Below the pieces are notes generated by a model. That model was not told where the DNA came from. It saw only the letters and a program-made list of their open reading frames with translations, and made no database searches. From the NCBI GenBank assembly GCA_037445185.1, contig JBBIKZ010000095.1:1-9233 (forward strand): a stretch of 9,233 bases of DNA, in the 5' to 3' direction. The stretch is from JANWZL01 sp037445185 (GTDB lineage Bacteria; Pseudomonadota; Gammaproteobacteria; Burkholderiales; Thiobacillaceae). Positions 1 through 6,737 of this stretch are shown in pieces (within the stretch, counting starts at the first letter, position 1; every line of letters starts with the position of its first letter). The translations under genes were made by a program, and so were the position numbers.

Positions 1-1
1 G

Positions 2-133
2 TTCCGCCACCGCAAGACCCGCTACCGCGGACTGGCCAAGAACACGGCGCAGTTGCTGACCCTGTTCGGCCTGGCCAATCTGGTCCTGGCTCGCCGGTGG
101 TTGTTGGCGGTCGATACCCAAAGTGCGTCCTGA
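2..133 (+). CDS. IS5-family transposase, C-terminal fragment (5' end outside window)
   Basis: The frame is open from the left edge and gives 43 residues before TGA at 131-133. The peptide contains RYRGLAKNTAQL followed by TLFGLANLVLARRWL. This is the usual C-terminal end of IS5-family DDE transposases: the Arg/Lys-rich segment R-K-T-R-Y-R-G after the last catalytic Glu, then a hydrophobic helix rich in Leu and Ala. The catalytic residues themselves lie outside the window, so it cannot be judged whether the enzyme is intact. The element is oriented toward the MarR gene, so its right end should lie between 134 and about 250. No recognisable IS5-type terminal repeat was found there, so the element edge may be decayed or of a subgroup I do not recognise. 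Family assignment is by remembered similarity. Confidence 0.8.
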   Translation, partial: FRHRKTRYRGLAKNTAQLLTLFGLANLVLARRWLLAVDTQSAS

Positions 134-135
134 AT

Positions 136-200
136 TCGAAAAATGCAGGGGAAACGCCTCGAAATCGACCTTTTTCGACCAGAAACAGGTCATTTTTCGA
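136..200. repeat. 10-bp inverted repeat downstream of transposase
   Basis: TCGAAAAATG at 136-145 is perfectly complementary to CATTTTTCGA at 191-200. A third, shorter related arm TTTTTCGA lies at 171-178, a direct repeat of 193-200, so two alternative hairpins are possible. The repeat begins three bases after the transposase stop. It probably belongs to the non-coding 3' tail of the insertion sequence, as a transcript-end hairpin or subterminal repeat. The repeat is seen directly; the role is inferred. Confidence 0.4.
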
Positions 201-208
201 TCACTCCC

Positions 209-242
209 TGCCTAAAAAATGAGCGCCACCACAATTTAGGCA
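209..242. promoter_or_regulatory. Candidate MarR operator (8-bp inverted repeat)
   Basis: TGCCTAAA (209-216) and TTTAGGCA (235-242) form a perfect 8-bp inverted repeat with an 18-bp spacer. The right arm ends 10 bp before the TTG start of the MarR-family gene and overlaps the only weak purine-rich ribosome site (AGGC, 238-241). MarR proteins commonly bind palindromes in their own promoter, so autoregulation is plausible. The 34-bp span is longer than the usual MarR palindrome of about 16-20 bp, so the two arms could be separate half sites or a feature of the nearby IS end. No convincing sigma-70 promoter was seen here. Confidence 0.35.
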
Positions 243-252
243 ACTTACTCGC

Positions 253-720
253 TTGGAATGGCATTTGTTCAGCGGTTCCCTAAAGAAGTTCCGCATCATC
301 TATGGCGCGGTGCGCAAGCATTCGCGCAACATGGAAAGGGCCTGTGGCGTGGGCGGGGCGCAGATCTGGGCCATGGCCCTGGTGGCCAGGACGCCGGGGC
401 TCAGGGTGACCCAGCTGGCGCGCGACCTGTCGCTCCATCCCTCCACCGCCAGCAACCTGCTGGACAAGCTGGAGCGCGCCGGTCTCGTCGAGCGCGCACG
501 CAACAGCGCGGACCAGCGGGTCGTGCAGCTCTACCTCACCGAGGCCGGGCAGAAGGTGCTCGCGCGCGCGCCGCAGCCGCTCTCGGGCGTGCTCACCCAT
601 GCCCTGGAGCAGCTCCCCGAAGGAGTTCTGCGCCGCCTGATCGAGGACCTGCAGGCCGTGACCGACAATCTGCAGGTGGCGGACGCGTCCGCCGCCACCA
701 AGCCGCTCACCGAGCTGTGA
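253..720 (+). CDS. MarR-family transcriptional regulator
   Basis: The product is a 155-residue cytoplasmic DNA-binding protein, probably a dimer, that would repress or activate nearby promoters. The winged helix-turn-helix spans about residues 33-100. Residues 51-79 give the helix pair with the recognition segment HPSTASNLLDKLERAGLV, and residues 81-96 give the wing with the family signature D-x-R-x-x-x-L-x-L-T (D87, R89, LYLT). Residues 10-30 are the first dimerisation helix and 100-145 the C-terminal helices. The start is TTG at 253: the frame is closed upstream by TGA at 220-222 with no ATG between. The next in-frame ATG (331) would remove the N-terminal helix FRIIYGAVRKH, which resembles family members. 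The gene lies 63 bp upstream of the Mrp operon on the same strand, so it may regulate that operon and itself. The ligand cannot be predicted. The family call is firm; the exact start is less so. Confidence 0.88.
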   Translation: MEWHLFSGSLKKFRIIYGAVRKHSRNMERACGVGGAQIWAMALVARTPGLRVTQLARDLSLHPSTASNLLDKLERAGLVERARNSADQRVVQLYLTEAGQKVLARAPQPLSGVLTHALEQLPEGVLRRLIEDLQAVTDNLQVADASAATKPLTEL

Positions 721-783
721 ACCCAGCCCTGCAGCTCACCCGCCTCCCTGTGCGCAGATGTTGAAAACACCACCCCCGGCAGC

Positions 784-3594
784 ATGAACGCACTCCTGCT
801 CGCGGTCCTCACCCCCTACCTGGGTGCCGCCCTCGCCGCCTGGGCGTCCCGCCACGGACGCCTGCACGCGGCCTGGGTGGCCGCCGCGGTCACCCTGATC
901 GCCCTGGCGCTGATCACGCCGGCGGCGCTGGCCGCCTTTGCCGGCGAGACGGTGATCCACCGCCTGCCCTGGATGCCTGCCGTGGGGCTGACGCTGGCCT
1001 TCCGCCTGGATGGCCTCGCCCTGCTCTTCGCGCTGCTGATCCTGGGCATCGGGCTGCTGATCATCCTCTACGCCCGCTACTACCTGTCCGAGCGCGACGG
1101 CATGGGGCGTTTCTATGCCTATCTGCTGCTCTTCATGGGCGCCATGCTGGGCATCGTGCTGTCCGAGAACGTGATCCAGCTCCTGGTCTTCTGGGAGCTC
1201 ACCAGCCTGGCCTCCTTTCTGCTCATCAGCTACTGGCAGCACCGCGAGGACGCCCGCAACGGCGCGCGCATGGCGCTCACCGTCACCGGGGCGGGCGGGC
1301 TCGCCCTGCTGGCGGGCTTCCTGCTGCTGGGCGAGATGGCCGGCAGCTACGAGCTTTCCGTGATCCTCGCCTCGGGCGATACGATCCGCGCCCATCCCGG
1401 CTACGTGCCTGTGCTGATCCTCATCCTGCTCGGGGTGTTCACCAAATCGGCCCAGTTTCCCTTCCATTTCTGGCTGCCCCACGCCATGGCCGCCCCGACG
1501 CCGGTTTCGGCCTATCTGCATTCGGCCACCATGGTCAAGGCCGGCGTCTTTCTGCTGGCGCGCCTCTTCCCGGCGCTCTCCGGCACCTGGGAGTGGTCGC
1601 ACTTGGTCGGCGGCGTGGGGCTCGCCACCCTGCTCGTCGGCGCCTATTTCGCGCTCTACAAGCACGACCTCAAAGGACTGCTCGCCTATTCCACCATCAG
1701 CCACCTCGGGCTCATCACCACGCTCTTCGGCATCGGCACGGAGCTTGCGGCGGTGGCGGGGGTGTTCCACATCATCAACCACGCCACCTTCAAGGCCGGC
1801 CTGTTCATGGCCGCCGGCATCATCGATCACGAGTGCGGCACGCGCGACATGCGCCGCATCAACGGACTGTGGCGCCATATGCCGCATACCGCCACGCTGG
1901 CCATGGTGACGGCGGCGGCCATGGCCGGCGTGCCGCTCGTCAACGGCTTCCTGTCGAAAGAGATGTTCTTCGCCGAGGCGGTGAGCATGGGTACCCACAT
2001 GCGCTTCGGCTGGCTGCTGCCGCTCGCGGTGACCGTGGCCGGAGTGTTCTCCGTGGCCTATTCGATCCGTTTCATTCACGACGTGTTCTTCAACGGCGAA
2101 CCGGTCGGCCTGCCGCGCACCCCGCACGAGCCGCCGCGCTGGATGAAGGTGCCGGTCGAGGTGCTGGTGGCCCTGTGCCTGCTGGTAGGCATCCTGCCCG
2201 GGCTGACCGTGGCGCCCATCCTCTCGGTGGCCGCCGGCGCGGTGTTGCAGGCACCCCCGCCCGCGTTCGATCTGGCCATCTGGCATGGCTGGAGTCCGGC
2301 GCTGCTGATGAGTGTGGCCGCCCTGATCGGGGGAGTCCTGGTCTATGCCGGTCGGCGTCCGCTGTTTGCGCTCGCCGCGCGCTGGGAGGGGAGGGTGGAC
2401 GCCCGCGCCGTCTATCAGCGCCTGCTCGAGGCGCTCTACGCCCTGGCCGCAGGCGTCACCCGCAGACTCGACACCGGGTCGCTGCAGCGGCTGCTCGTGC
2501 TGTTTTTTGCCAGTGCCGTGGTCCTGGGCGCTGCCGGCCTCATCGATGGCGACACCCCCCTCACCGGCCGCCGCCCCCTGCTGCCGGTCGACGGCGTGAG
2601 CCTGATGGCGGCGGTGGGTCTCGTCGCGGCCGCCATCGCCAGCGTCTGGCTACACCGGCGGCGGCTCACCGCCCTGATCGTGATCGGCGCGGTGGGCCTG
2701 GTGGTGTCGCTCATCTTCGTCAAGTTCTCCGCGCCCGACCTGGCGCTCACCCAGCTCTCGGTCGAGGTGGTCACCATCGTGCTGCTGCTGCTGGCCCTCT
2801 ATTTCCTGCCGCAGACCGGGCCCGCCGAATCGAGCCGCCTGCGCCGGATGCGCGACGCCGTGCTGGCGCTGGCCGCCGGCGGCGGTGCGGCGGCGCTCGC
2901 CTGGGCGGTGCTGACCCGGCCTTATGACACCATCGCCGGCTACTTCCTGGACAAGAGCCTGCCCGAGGGAGGCGGGCGCAACGTGGTGAATGTGATCCTG
3001 GTGGACTTCCGCGGCTTCGACACCCTGGGCGAGATCACCGTGCTGGCCCTGGCCGCCCTCGGCATCTATGCCATGCTAGAGCGCCTCCAGCTGCGTGCCC
3101 CAGAACGCGATGCCGAAGGCCGCCCCTGGAACTGGGACCGGCACCCGCCCATCATGGCCTCGCTCACCCGCCTGCTGCTGCCCTTGGCGCTGCTCACCTC
3201 GGCCTTCATCCTGCTCAGGGGGCACAACCTGCCCGGTGGCGGTTTCATCGCCGGGCTCGTCACCGCCGTGGCCCTGATCATGCAATACCTGGCCAACGGC
3301 GTGGCCTGGACCCACGCCCGCCTGCCGGCGAATTTCCACCCCATCATCGGCTGGGGCCTGGGCCTGGCGCTCGCCACGGGCCTGGCGAGCTGGGCCTTCG
3401 ATCATCCCTTCCTCACCTCCACCTTCGGCCACTTCGACTGGCCGGTGGTGGGCGAATTCGAGCTGGCGAGCGCCATGGCCTTCGACCTGGGGGTCTATCT
3501 GGTGGTGGTGGGGGCCACCCTGCTGATCCTGGTCTACCTTGGCCTCATGCACGGCGCCAGTCATCCGACGCAGCCGGCCGGGGAGGGGCGCTGA
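784..3594 (+). CDS. mrpA: Fused MrpA-MrpB subunit of Mrp cation/proton antiporter
   Basis: This 936-residue multi-spanning inner-membrane protein is the largest subunit of the Mrp (Mnh/Pha/Sha) Na+(K+)/H+ antiporter. Residues 65-500 form the NuoL/NuoM-like proton-channel domain. It shows E138 in FWELTS, K221 in FTKSAQFPFHFWLP, H246 in SAYLHSATMVKAG, and K392 in NGFLSK, residues of the type essential for ion transfer. Residues 625-680 are the DUF4040/MbhD-like segment (FSAPDLALTQLSVEVV). Residues 735-765 are the MbhE-like segment (DFRGFDTLGEITVLA). After a hydrophilic linker (768-790), residues 790-925 match MrpB, including FILLRGHNLPGGGFIAG. No separate mrpB exists in the operon, so A and B are fused as in rhizobial PhaAB. 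The start ATG has only a weak ribosome site. The stop overlaps the mrpC start by one base. Family assignment is very secure; the transported cation cannot be read from sequence. Confidence 0.96.
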   Translation: MNALLLAVLTPYLGAALAAWASRHGRLHAAWVAAAVTLIALALITPAALAAFAGETVIHRLPWMPAVGLTLAFRLDGLALLFALLILGIGLLIILYARYYLSERDGMGRFYAYLLLFMGAMLGIVLSENVIQLLVFWELTSLASFLLISYWQHREDARNGARMALTVTGAGGLALLAGFLLLGEMAGSYELSVILASGDTIRAHPGYVPVLILILLGVFTKSAQFPFHFWLPHAMAAPTPVSAYLHSATMVKAGVFLLARLFPALSGTWEWSHLVGGVGLATLLVGAYFALYKHDLKGLLAYSTISHLGLITTLFGIGTELAAVAGVFHIINHATFKAGLFMAAGIIDHECGTRDMRRINGLWRHMPHTATLAMVTAAAMAGVPLVNGFLSKEMFFAEAVSMGTHMRFGWLLPLAVTVAGVFSVAYSIRFIHDVFFNGEPVGLPRTPHEPPRWMKVPVEVLVALCLLVGILPGLTVAPILSVAAGAVLQAPPPAFDLAIWHGWSPALLMSVAALIGGVLVYAGRRPLFALAARWEGRVDARAVYQRLLEALYALAAGVTRRLDTGSLQRLLVLFFASAVVLGAAGLIDGDTPLTGRRPLLPVDGVSLMAAVGLVAAAIASVWLHRRRLTALIVIGAVGLVVSLIFVKFSAPDLALTQLSVEVVTIVLLLLALYFLPQTGPAESSRLRRMRDAVLALAAGGGAAALAWAVLTRPYDTIAGYFLDKSLPEGGGRNVVNVILVDFRGFDTLGEITVLALAALGIYAMLERLQLRAPERDAEGRPWNWDRHPPIMASLTRLLLPLALLTSAFILLRGHNLPGGGFIAGLVTAVALIMQYLANGVAWTHARLPANFHPIIGWGLGLALATGLASWAFDHPFLTSTFGHFDWPVVGEFELASAMAFDLGVYLVVVGATLLILVYLGLMHGASHPTQPAGEGR

Positions 3595-3917
3595 TGGAGG
3601 CCCTGCTCGCGCTGGTCATCGGCGTGCTCACCGCCTGCGGCGTCTATCTGAGTCTGAGAGGACGCACCTTCCCCGTGGTGCTGGGGCTCACCCTGCTCTC
3701 CTATGCGGTCAATCTCTTCCTCTTCGCCATGGGGCGGCTCGTCATCGGCCATCCGCCCATCGTCTCGGAGCCGGCCGCAGCCTCTGCCGACCCGCTGCCG
3801 CAGGCCCTGGTGCTCACCGCCATCGTCATCGGCTTCGCCATGACCGCCTTCGTCATCATGCTGGCCCTCAAGGCGCGCGCCGAGCTGGGCAACGACCACG
3901 TGGACGGCCGCCCGTGA
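3594..3917 (+). CDS. mrpC: Mrp antiporter subunit MrpC (NuoK-like)
   Basis: The product is a 107-residue membrane protein with three predicted transmembrane helices (about residues 2-20, 27-49 and 69-92). It is homologous to NuoK/MnhC and packs next to the MrpD and MrpA channel domains in the antiporter. The hallmark segment DPLPQALVLTAIVIGF at 66-81 and the YAVNLFLF helix at 37-44 are typical of the subunit. Its length is close to that of other MrpC proteins. A purine-rich ribosome site (GGAGGGG, 3582-3588) lies within the end of mrpA, and the start ATG shares one base with the mrpA stop. The stop overlaps the mrpD GTG start. Both overlaps suggest translational coupling. Confidence 0.95.
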   Translation: MEALLALVIGVLTACGVYLSLRGRTFPVVLGLTLLSYAVNLFLFAMGRLVIGHPPIVSEPAAASADPLPQALVLTAIVIGFAMTAFVIMLALKARAELGNDHVDGRP

Positions 3918-5419
3918 CCGATCATCTCGCCATCGCCCCCGTGCTGCTGCCGCTGCTGGCGGGGGTGTTGCTCCTGCTCCTACGTCGCGTCGATATCCGG
4001 CTGCGCCGCTTGCTCAGCCTGGGTGCCGTCGTCCTGGAGATCGGGCTGGCCATCGCGCTCACCGCCGCGGTGGCCGATGGCGACATCCTGATCTATGCCC
4101 TGGGCGACTGGCCGGCCCCCTACGGCATCGTGCTGGTCGCGGATCGCCTGTCGGCCTGGCTGCTGCTGACCACGGCCCTGCTGGCGCTGTTCGCCCTGCT
4201 CTATGCCCTGCGCGGAATCGACGCCTCCGGCCGGCACTTCCACGTGCTCTTCCAGTTCCAGCTCTTCGGCCTCGCCGGTGCCTTCCTGACCGGCGACCTG
4301 TTCAACCTGTTCGTCTTCTTCGAGGTGCTGCTCATCGCCTCCTACGGGCTGCTGCTGCACAGCGGCGGTGCGCCGCGCACGCGGGCGGGGCTGCACTACG
4401 TGGTGCTCAACCTCGCCGGCTCCACCCTGTTCCTGTTCGCGGTGGGCACGCTCTATGGGGTGTTGGGGTCCCTCAACATGGCCGATCTGGCGGTGAAGGT
4501 GGCGGCGACCCCGGCGGAAAACGTCTCGCTGGTGCGCGCCGCGGGGCTGCTGCTCTTTGGGGTGCTCGCGCTGAAGGCCGCGCTGCTGCCGCTGCACCTG
4601 TGGCTGCCGGCCGCCTATGCCGAGGCCAGCGCCCCGGTGGCGGCCCTGTTCGCCATCATGACCAAGGTGGGGCTCTACAGCATCCTGCGCGTGGATACCC
4701 TGATCTTCGGCGCCGGGGCGGGACCGGTGGCGGGGCTGCTCGCCCCCTGGCTCATGCCCGTGGCGCTTGCCACCCTCGCCGTCGGTGCCCTGGGCGCGGT
4801 GGCGAGCCGCGGCCTGCGCGCCCAGATCGCCTATCTGGTGGTGGCCTCGGCCGGCACGCTGCTCACGGCCTTCGCGCTGGCCAGCGCCGACGGCATCGCC
4901 GCCGGGCTCTATTACTTGCCCCACACCACCTTCGCCGCCGCCGCGGGCTTCCTCATCGCCGACGCCATCGCCGCGCGCCGCGGTGAGCTCGCCGACCGGC
5001 TCGATCCCGGCCCGACCCTCCCGGGCAACCGGGTGATAGGCGGCGTGTTCTTCGTCGCCGCGGTCGCCCTGGTCGGCCTGCCCCCGCTGTCCGGCTTTCT
5101 CGGCAAGTTCCTGCTCCTGCGCGCGGCCCTGGGGCATGCCTGGCTGGCCGGCATCCTGGCCACGGTGCTCGTGGCGAGCCTCCTCGCCCTGATCGCGCTC
5201 GCGCGCAGCGGCAGCTTGATCTTTTACCGCAGCCATGGCCCTGCGCCGGCCGCCCCGGCGCGGGCGTTGGCGACCGAGCTCGCCCCCCCGCTGGGGCTCA
5301 TGCTGCTGGTGGCGGCGCTCACCGTGGCCGCCGGGCCGGCGGCCGAGTATGCCCAGGCCACCGCCAGCCAGTTGCTCGAGCCCTCCCGTTACATCCATGC
5401 CGTGCTGGGGGGCGGATGA
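3914..5419 (+). CDS. mrpD: Mrp antiporter subunit MrpD (NuoL/M/N-like)
   Basis: This is a 501-residue polytopic membrane protein, the second antiporter-like proton-translocating subunit of the complex. The proton-conducting type 1 core lies at about residues 105-400. It shows E137 in NLFVFFEVLLIASYG, K221 in LALKAALLPLHLWLP, and K251 in MTKVGLYSILR, matching the conserved Glu and Lys positions of this family. E137 falls at the position reported to be critical in Bacillus MrpD. The chosen start is GTG at 3914, which gives the classic GTGA overlap with the mrpC stop. The frame stays open upstream to 3539, but that extension runs through mrpA and mrpC and does not look like protein. The length matches known MrpD. 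The stop overlaps the mrpE ATG by four bases. Confidence 0.95.
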   Translation: MTDHLAIAPVLLPLLAGVLLLLLRRVDIRLRRLLSLGAVVLEIGLAIALTAAVADGDILIYALGDWPAPYGIVLVADRLSAWLLLTTALLALFALLYALRGIDASGRHFHVLFQFQLFGLAGAFLTGDLFNLFVFFEVLLIASYGLLLHSGGAPRTRAGLHYVVLNLAGSTLFLFAVGTLYGVLGSLNMADLAVKVAATPAENVSLVRAAGLLLFGVLALKAALLPLHLWLPAAYAEASAPVAALFAIMTKVGLYSILRVDTLIFGAGAGPVAGLLAPWLMPVALATLAVGALGAVASRGLRAQIAYLVVASAGTLLTAFALASADGIAAGLYYLPHTTFAAAAGFLIADAIAARRGELADRLDPGPTLPGNRVIGGVFFVAAVALVGLPPLSGFLGKFLLLRAALGHAWLAGILATVLVASLLALIALARSGSLIFYRSHGPAPAAPARALATELAPPLGLMLLVAALTVAAGPAAEYAQATASQLLEPSRYIHAVLGGG

Positions 5420-5907
5420 TGCGCCTGCTGCCCCACCCCCTGCTCACGCCCATCCTGACCGTGATCTGGCTGCTGCTCAACAACAGCCTCGCACCCGGAC
5501 ACCTCGTGCTCGGCCTGCTGCTGGGTTGGGCCATCCCCTGGTTCACCCTGCGCTTCTGGCCCGAGCGGGTGCGCATGCGCCGTCCGCTCACGCTGTTGCG
5601 CTTCGCCCTCATCGTGCTGTATGACATCGTGGTGGCCAACCTGATCGTCGCCCTGCGTATCCTCGGCCGGCCCGAGCACCTGCGGCCGGCCTTCGTGACG
5701 GTGCCGCTGGACCTTACGTCCGACCTCGCCATCAGCCTGCTGGCCAACACCATTTGTCTCACACCGGGCACGGTCTCCGCCCGCCTCGCGCCGGACCGCC
5801 GGAGCCTGCTGGTGCATGGCCTGCACGTGCCGGATGAGCACGAGCTCCGGGCCACCATCAAGGCGCGCTACGAGGCGCCGCTCAAGGAGGTGTTCGAACC
5901 ATGCTGA
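5416..5907 (+). CDS. mrpE: Mrp antiporter subunit MrpE
   Basis: The product is a 163-residue small membrane subunit of the Mrp complex with no complex-I counterpart, needed for assembly or full activity of the antiporter in studied species. The N-terminal half is hydrophobic (about residues 8-45 and 58-82). The C-terminal half carries the family motif NTICLTPGT at 111-119, then a soluble domain with VHGLHVPDE. The length is typical. The start ATG overlaps the mrpD stop as ATGA. A second ATG follows immediately at 5419, so the true start is uncertain by one codon. Confidence 0.93.
   Translation: MMRLLPHPLLTPILTVIWLLLNNSLAPGHLVLGLLLGWAIPWFTLRFWPERVRMRRPLTLLRFALIVLYDIVVANLIVALRILGRPEHLRPAFVTVPLDLTSDLAISLLANTICLTPGTVSARLAPDRRSLLVHGLHVPDEHELRATIKARYEAPLKEVFEPC
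5884..5891 (+). promoter_or_regulatory. Ribosome binding site for mrpF
   Basis: AAGGAGGT lies 9 bases before the mrpF ATG and inside the 3' end of mrpE. It is close to a perfect match to the anti-Shine-Dalgarno sequence and supports the ATG at 5901. The strength stands out because the other operon genes rely on overlap and weaker sites. Confidence 0.85.
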
Positions 5908-6170
5908 ACGCAGTGATCCCCATCGCCTTTACCCTCGTGACGCTGGCCGTGGCGATGAACTTCTGGCGCCTGCTCCGCGGACCAAGCCTGCCCGACCGCA
6001 TCCTCGCCCTGGACACCCTGTATGTGAACACCATCGCGCTATTGGTCCTGCTTGGCATCCACCTGGCGAGCGCGCTCTATTTCGAGGCCGCGCTGCTCAT
6101 CGCCCTGATGGGCTTCATCGGCACGGTGGCGCTGTGCAAGTACCTGCTGCGCGGGGACATCATCGAGTGA
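5901..6170 (+). CDS. mrpF: Mrp antiporter subunit MrpF
   Basis: The product is an 89-residue membrane protein with three predicted helices (about residues 4-22, 39-56 and 62-83), a small accessory subunit of the Mrp complex. The family signature R-G-P-x-x-x-D-R-x-x-x-x-D is present (R26, G27, P28, D32, R33, D38, in RGPSLPDRILALD). Length and topology are typical. The start overlaps the mrpE stop by 7 bp. Unlike the other junctions, its stop is followed by 167 bp before mrpG. Confidence 0.94.
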   Translation: MLNAVIPIAFTLVTLAVAMNFWRLLRGPSLPDRILALDTLYVNTIALLVLLGIHLASALYFEAALLIALMGFIGTVALCKYLLRGDIIE

Positions 6171-6337
6171 GAACTTGTGCATTTTTCTGATGCGCGTGCC
6201 GATCTCGCAGCGTCGAGGCTCGCCGTATAAATCGGACGACGGCGCTTCTCACTGCAACCTCGGCCCGCTCGTGACGAAGACTTTGACGAGTTCCGAGACG
6301 CAAGGCATAAAGGGTTCAAATCAGCGTTGATGGCGAT
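6171..6337 (+). other. 167-bp spacer interrupting the Mrp operon between F and G
   Basis: This is the only non-overlapping junction inside the Mrp operon, and its base composition is visibly less GC-rich than the flanking genes. It contains a 6-bp inverted repeat, CGCCGT (6221-6226) with ACGGCG (6239-6244), and a TATAAA hexamer (6226-6231) without a recognisable -35 partner. An open frame covers 6190-6330 (see that entry). No IS ends or target duplications are recognisable. It could hold a weak internal promoter, an RNA hairpin that tunes mrpG expression, or a decayed insertion; none is established. Confidence 0.6.
6190..6330 (+). CDS. Doubtful 46-residue hypothetical ORF between mrpF and mrpG
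   Basis: ATG at 6190 opens a 46-codon frame ending with TGA at 6328-6330, occupying most of the spacer. The product would be hydrophilic and basic, with no membrane segment, starting MRVPISQRRGSPYKSDDG and ending QGIKGSNQR. I recognise no family. There is no good ribosome site ahead of the ATG. The codons include several uncommon ones for this genome (ATA, AAT, TCA, AGT), unlike the neighbours. It may be chance, a remnant of inserted DNA, or a small leader-type peptide. The existence of the frame is certain; translation is not supported. Confidence 0.15.
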   Translation: MRVPISQRRGSPYKSDDGASHCNLGPLVTKTLTSSETQGIKGSNQR

Positions 6338-6712
6338 ATGTTCGAGTATGTGCTGTCTTTCCTGATCCTCACCGGCGCGGCCTTCACCTTCATCGGCTCG
6401 CTGGGGCTGGTGCGGCTCAAAGATTTCTACACCCGTCTGCACGGGCCGACCAAGGCCACCACCCTGGGGGTGGGCAGCCTGCTCATCGCCTCGGCCCTGT
6501 ACTTCAGCGCCCGTGGCGAGGGCGTGAGCCTGCACGAGGTGCTGGTGACCCTGTTCCTGTTCATCACCGCGCCCGTCTCCGCGCATTTGCTCGCCAAGGC
6601 CGCTCTGCATCTGCATCTGCCCTCGCTGGCCACGGCACCGGAGGAACGCGAGCAGCCCGAAGCGCCACCGGTGGGGAACCCCGAGGCGCCCGCCCGGCAC
6701 AAATCGCACTGA
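6338..6712 (+). CDS. mrpG: Mrp antiporter subunit MrpG
   Basis: The product is a 124-residue membrane protein with three predicted helices (about residues 4-25, 43-58 and 64-90) and a hydrophilic Pro/Glu-rich tail (95-124). It is the last accessory subunit of the Mrp antiporter. The signature region is at residues 23-45, with VRLKDFYTRLHGPTKATTLG in place of the more usual RLPDFYTRLHAxTKAxTLG. The start ATG is fixed by homology beginning at residues 3-5 and by an in-frame stop at 6308-6310. The ribosome site is poor. The gene is separated from mrpF by 167 bp but lies 25 bp before htpX, so it probably shares a transcript with htpX. Confidence 0.93.
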   Translation: MFEYVLSFLILTGAAFTFIGSLGLVRLKDFYTRLHGPTKATTLGVGSLLIASALYFSARGEGVSLHEVLVTLFLFITAPVSAHLLAKAALHLHLPSLATAPEEREQPEAPPVGNPEAPARHKSH

Positions 6713-6726
6713 TTTCAACCCTGACG

Positions 6727-6733
6727 AGAGGAG
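6727..6733 (+). promoter_or_regulatory. Ribosome binding site for htpX
   Basis: AGAGGAG is placed 4 bases before the ATG at 6738. It supports the chosen start, which also matches the family N terminus MKRIFLFLATNLA. Confidence 0.75.
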
Positions 6734-6737
6734 TGTC

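Noticed and set aside
258..764. 168-codon plus-strand frame starting with ATG at 258
   Set aside because: It is in a different frame from the MarR winged-helix sequence and gives an Arg/Ala/Gly-rich peptide. The ATG is only a tempting start because the true gene begins with TTG.
736..2286. 516-codon minus-strand open frame opposite mrpA
   Set aside because: It is a shadow of GC-rich coding sequence; the product is a low-complexity Gly/Gln/His/Arg-rich peptide with no family features, while the plus strand is clearly mrpA.
3539..3913. N-terminal extension of the mrpD frame
   Set aside because: The extra 125 codons lie over the end of mrpA and all of mrpC and read as Arg-rich shadow sequence; GTG at 3914 gives the family N terminus and a 4-bp overlap.
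3980..5398. 472-codon minus-strand open frame opposite mrpD
   Set aside because: Same cause: composition dominated by Gly, Gln, Glu and Arg, exactly antisense to a well-supported MrpD.
6226..6231. TATAAA as a -10 box for an mrpG promoter
   Set aside because: No TTGACA-like hexamer lies 16-18 bp upstream (the position reads TCTCGC or similar), so a sigma-70 promoter cannot be claimed.
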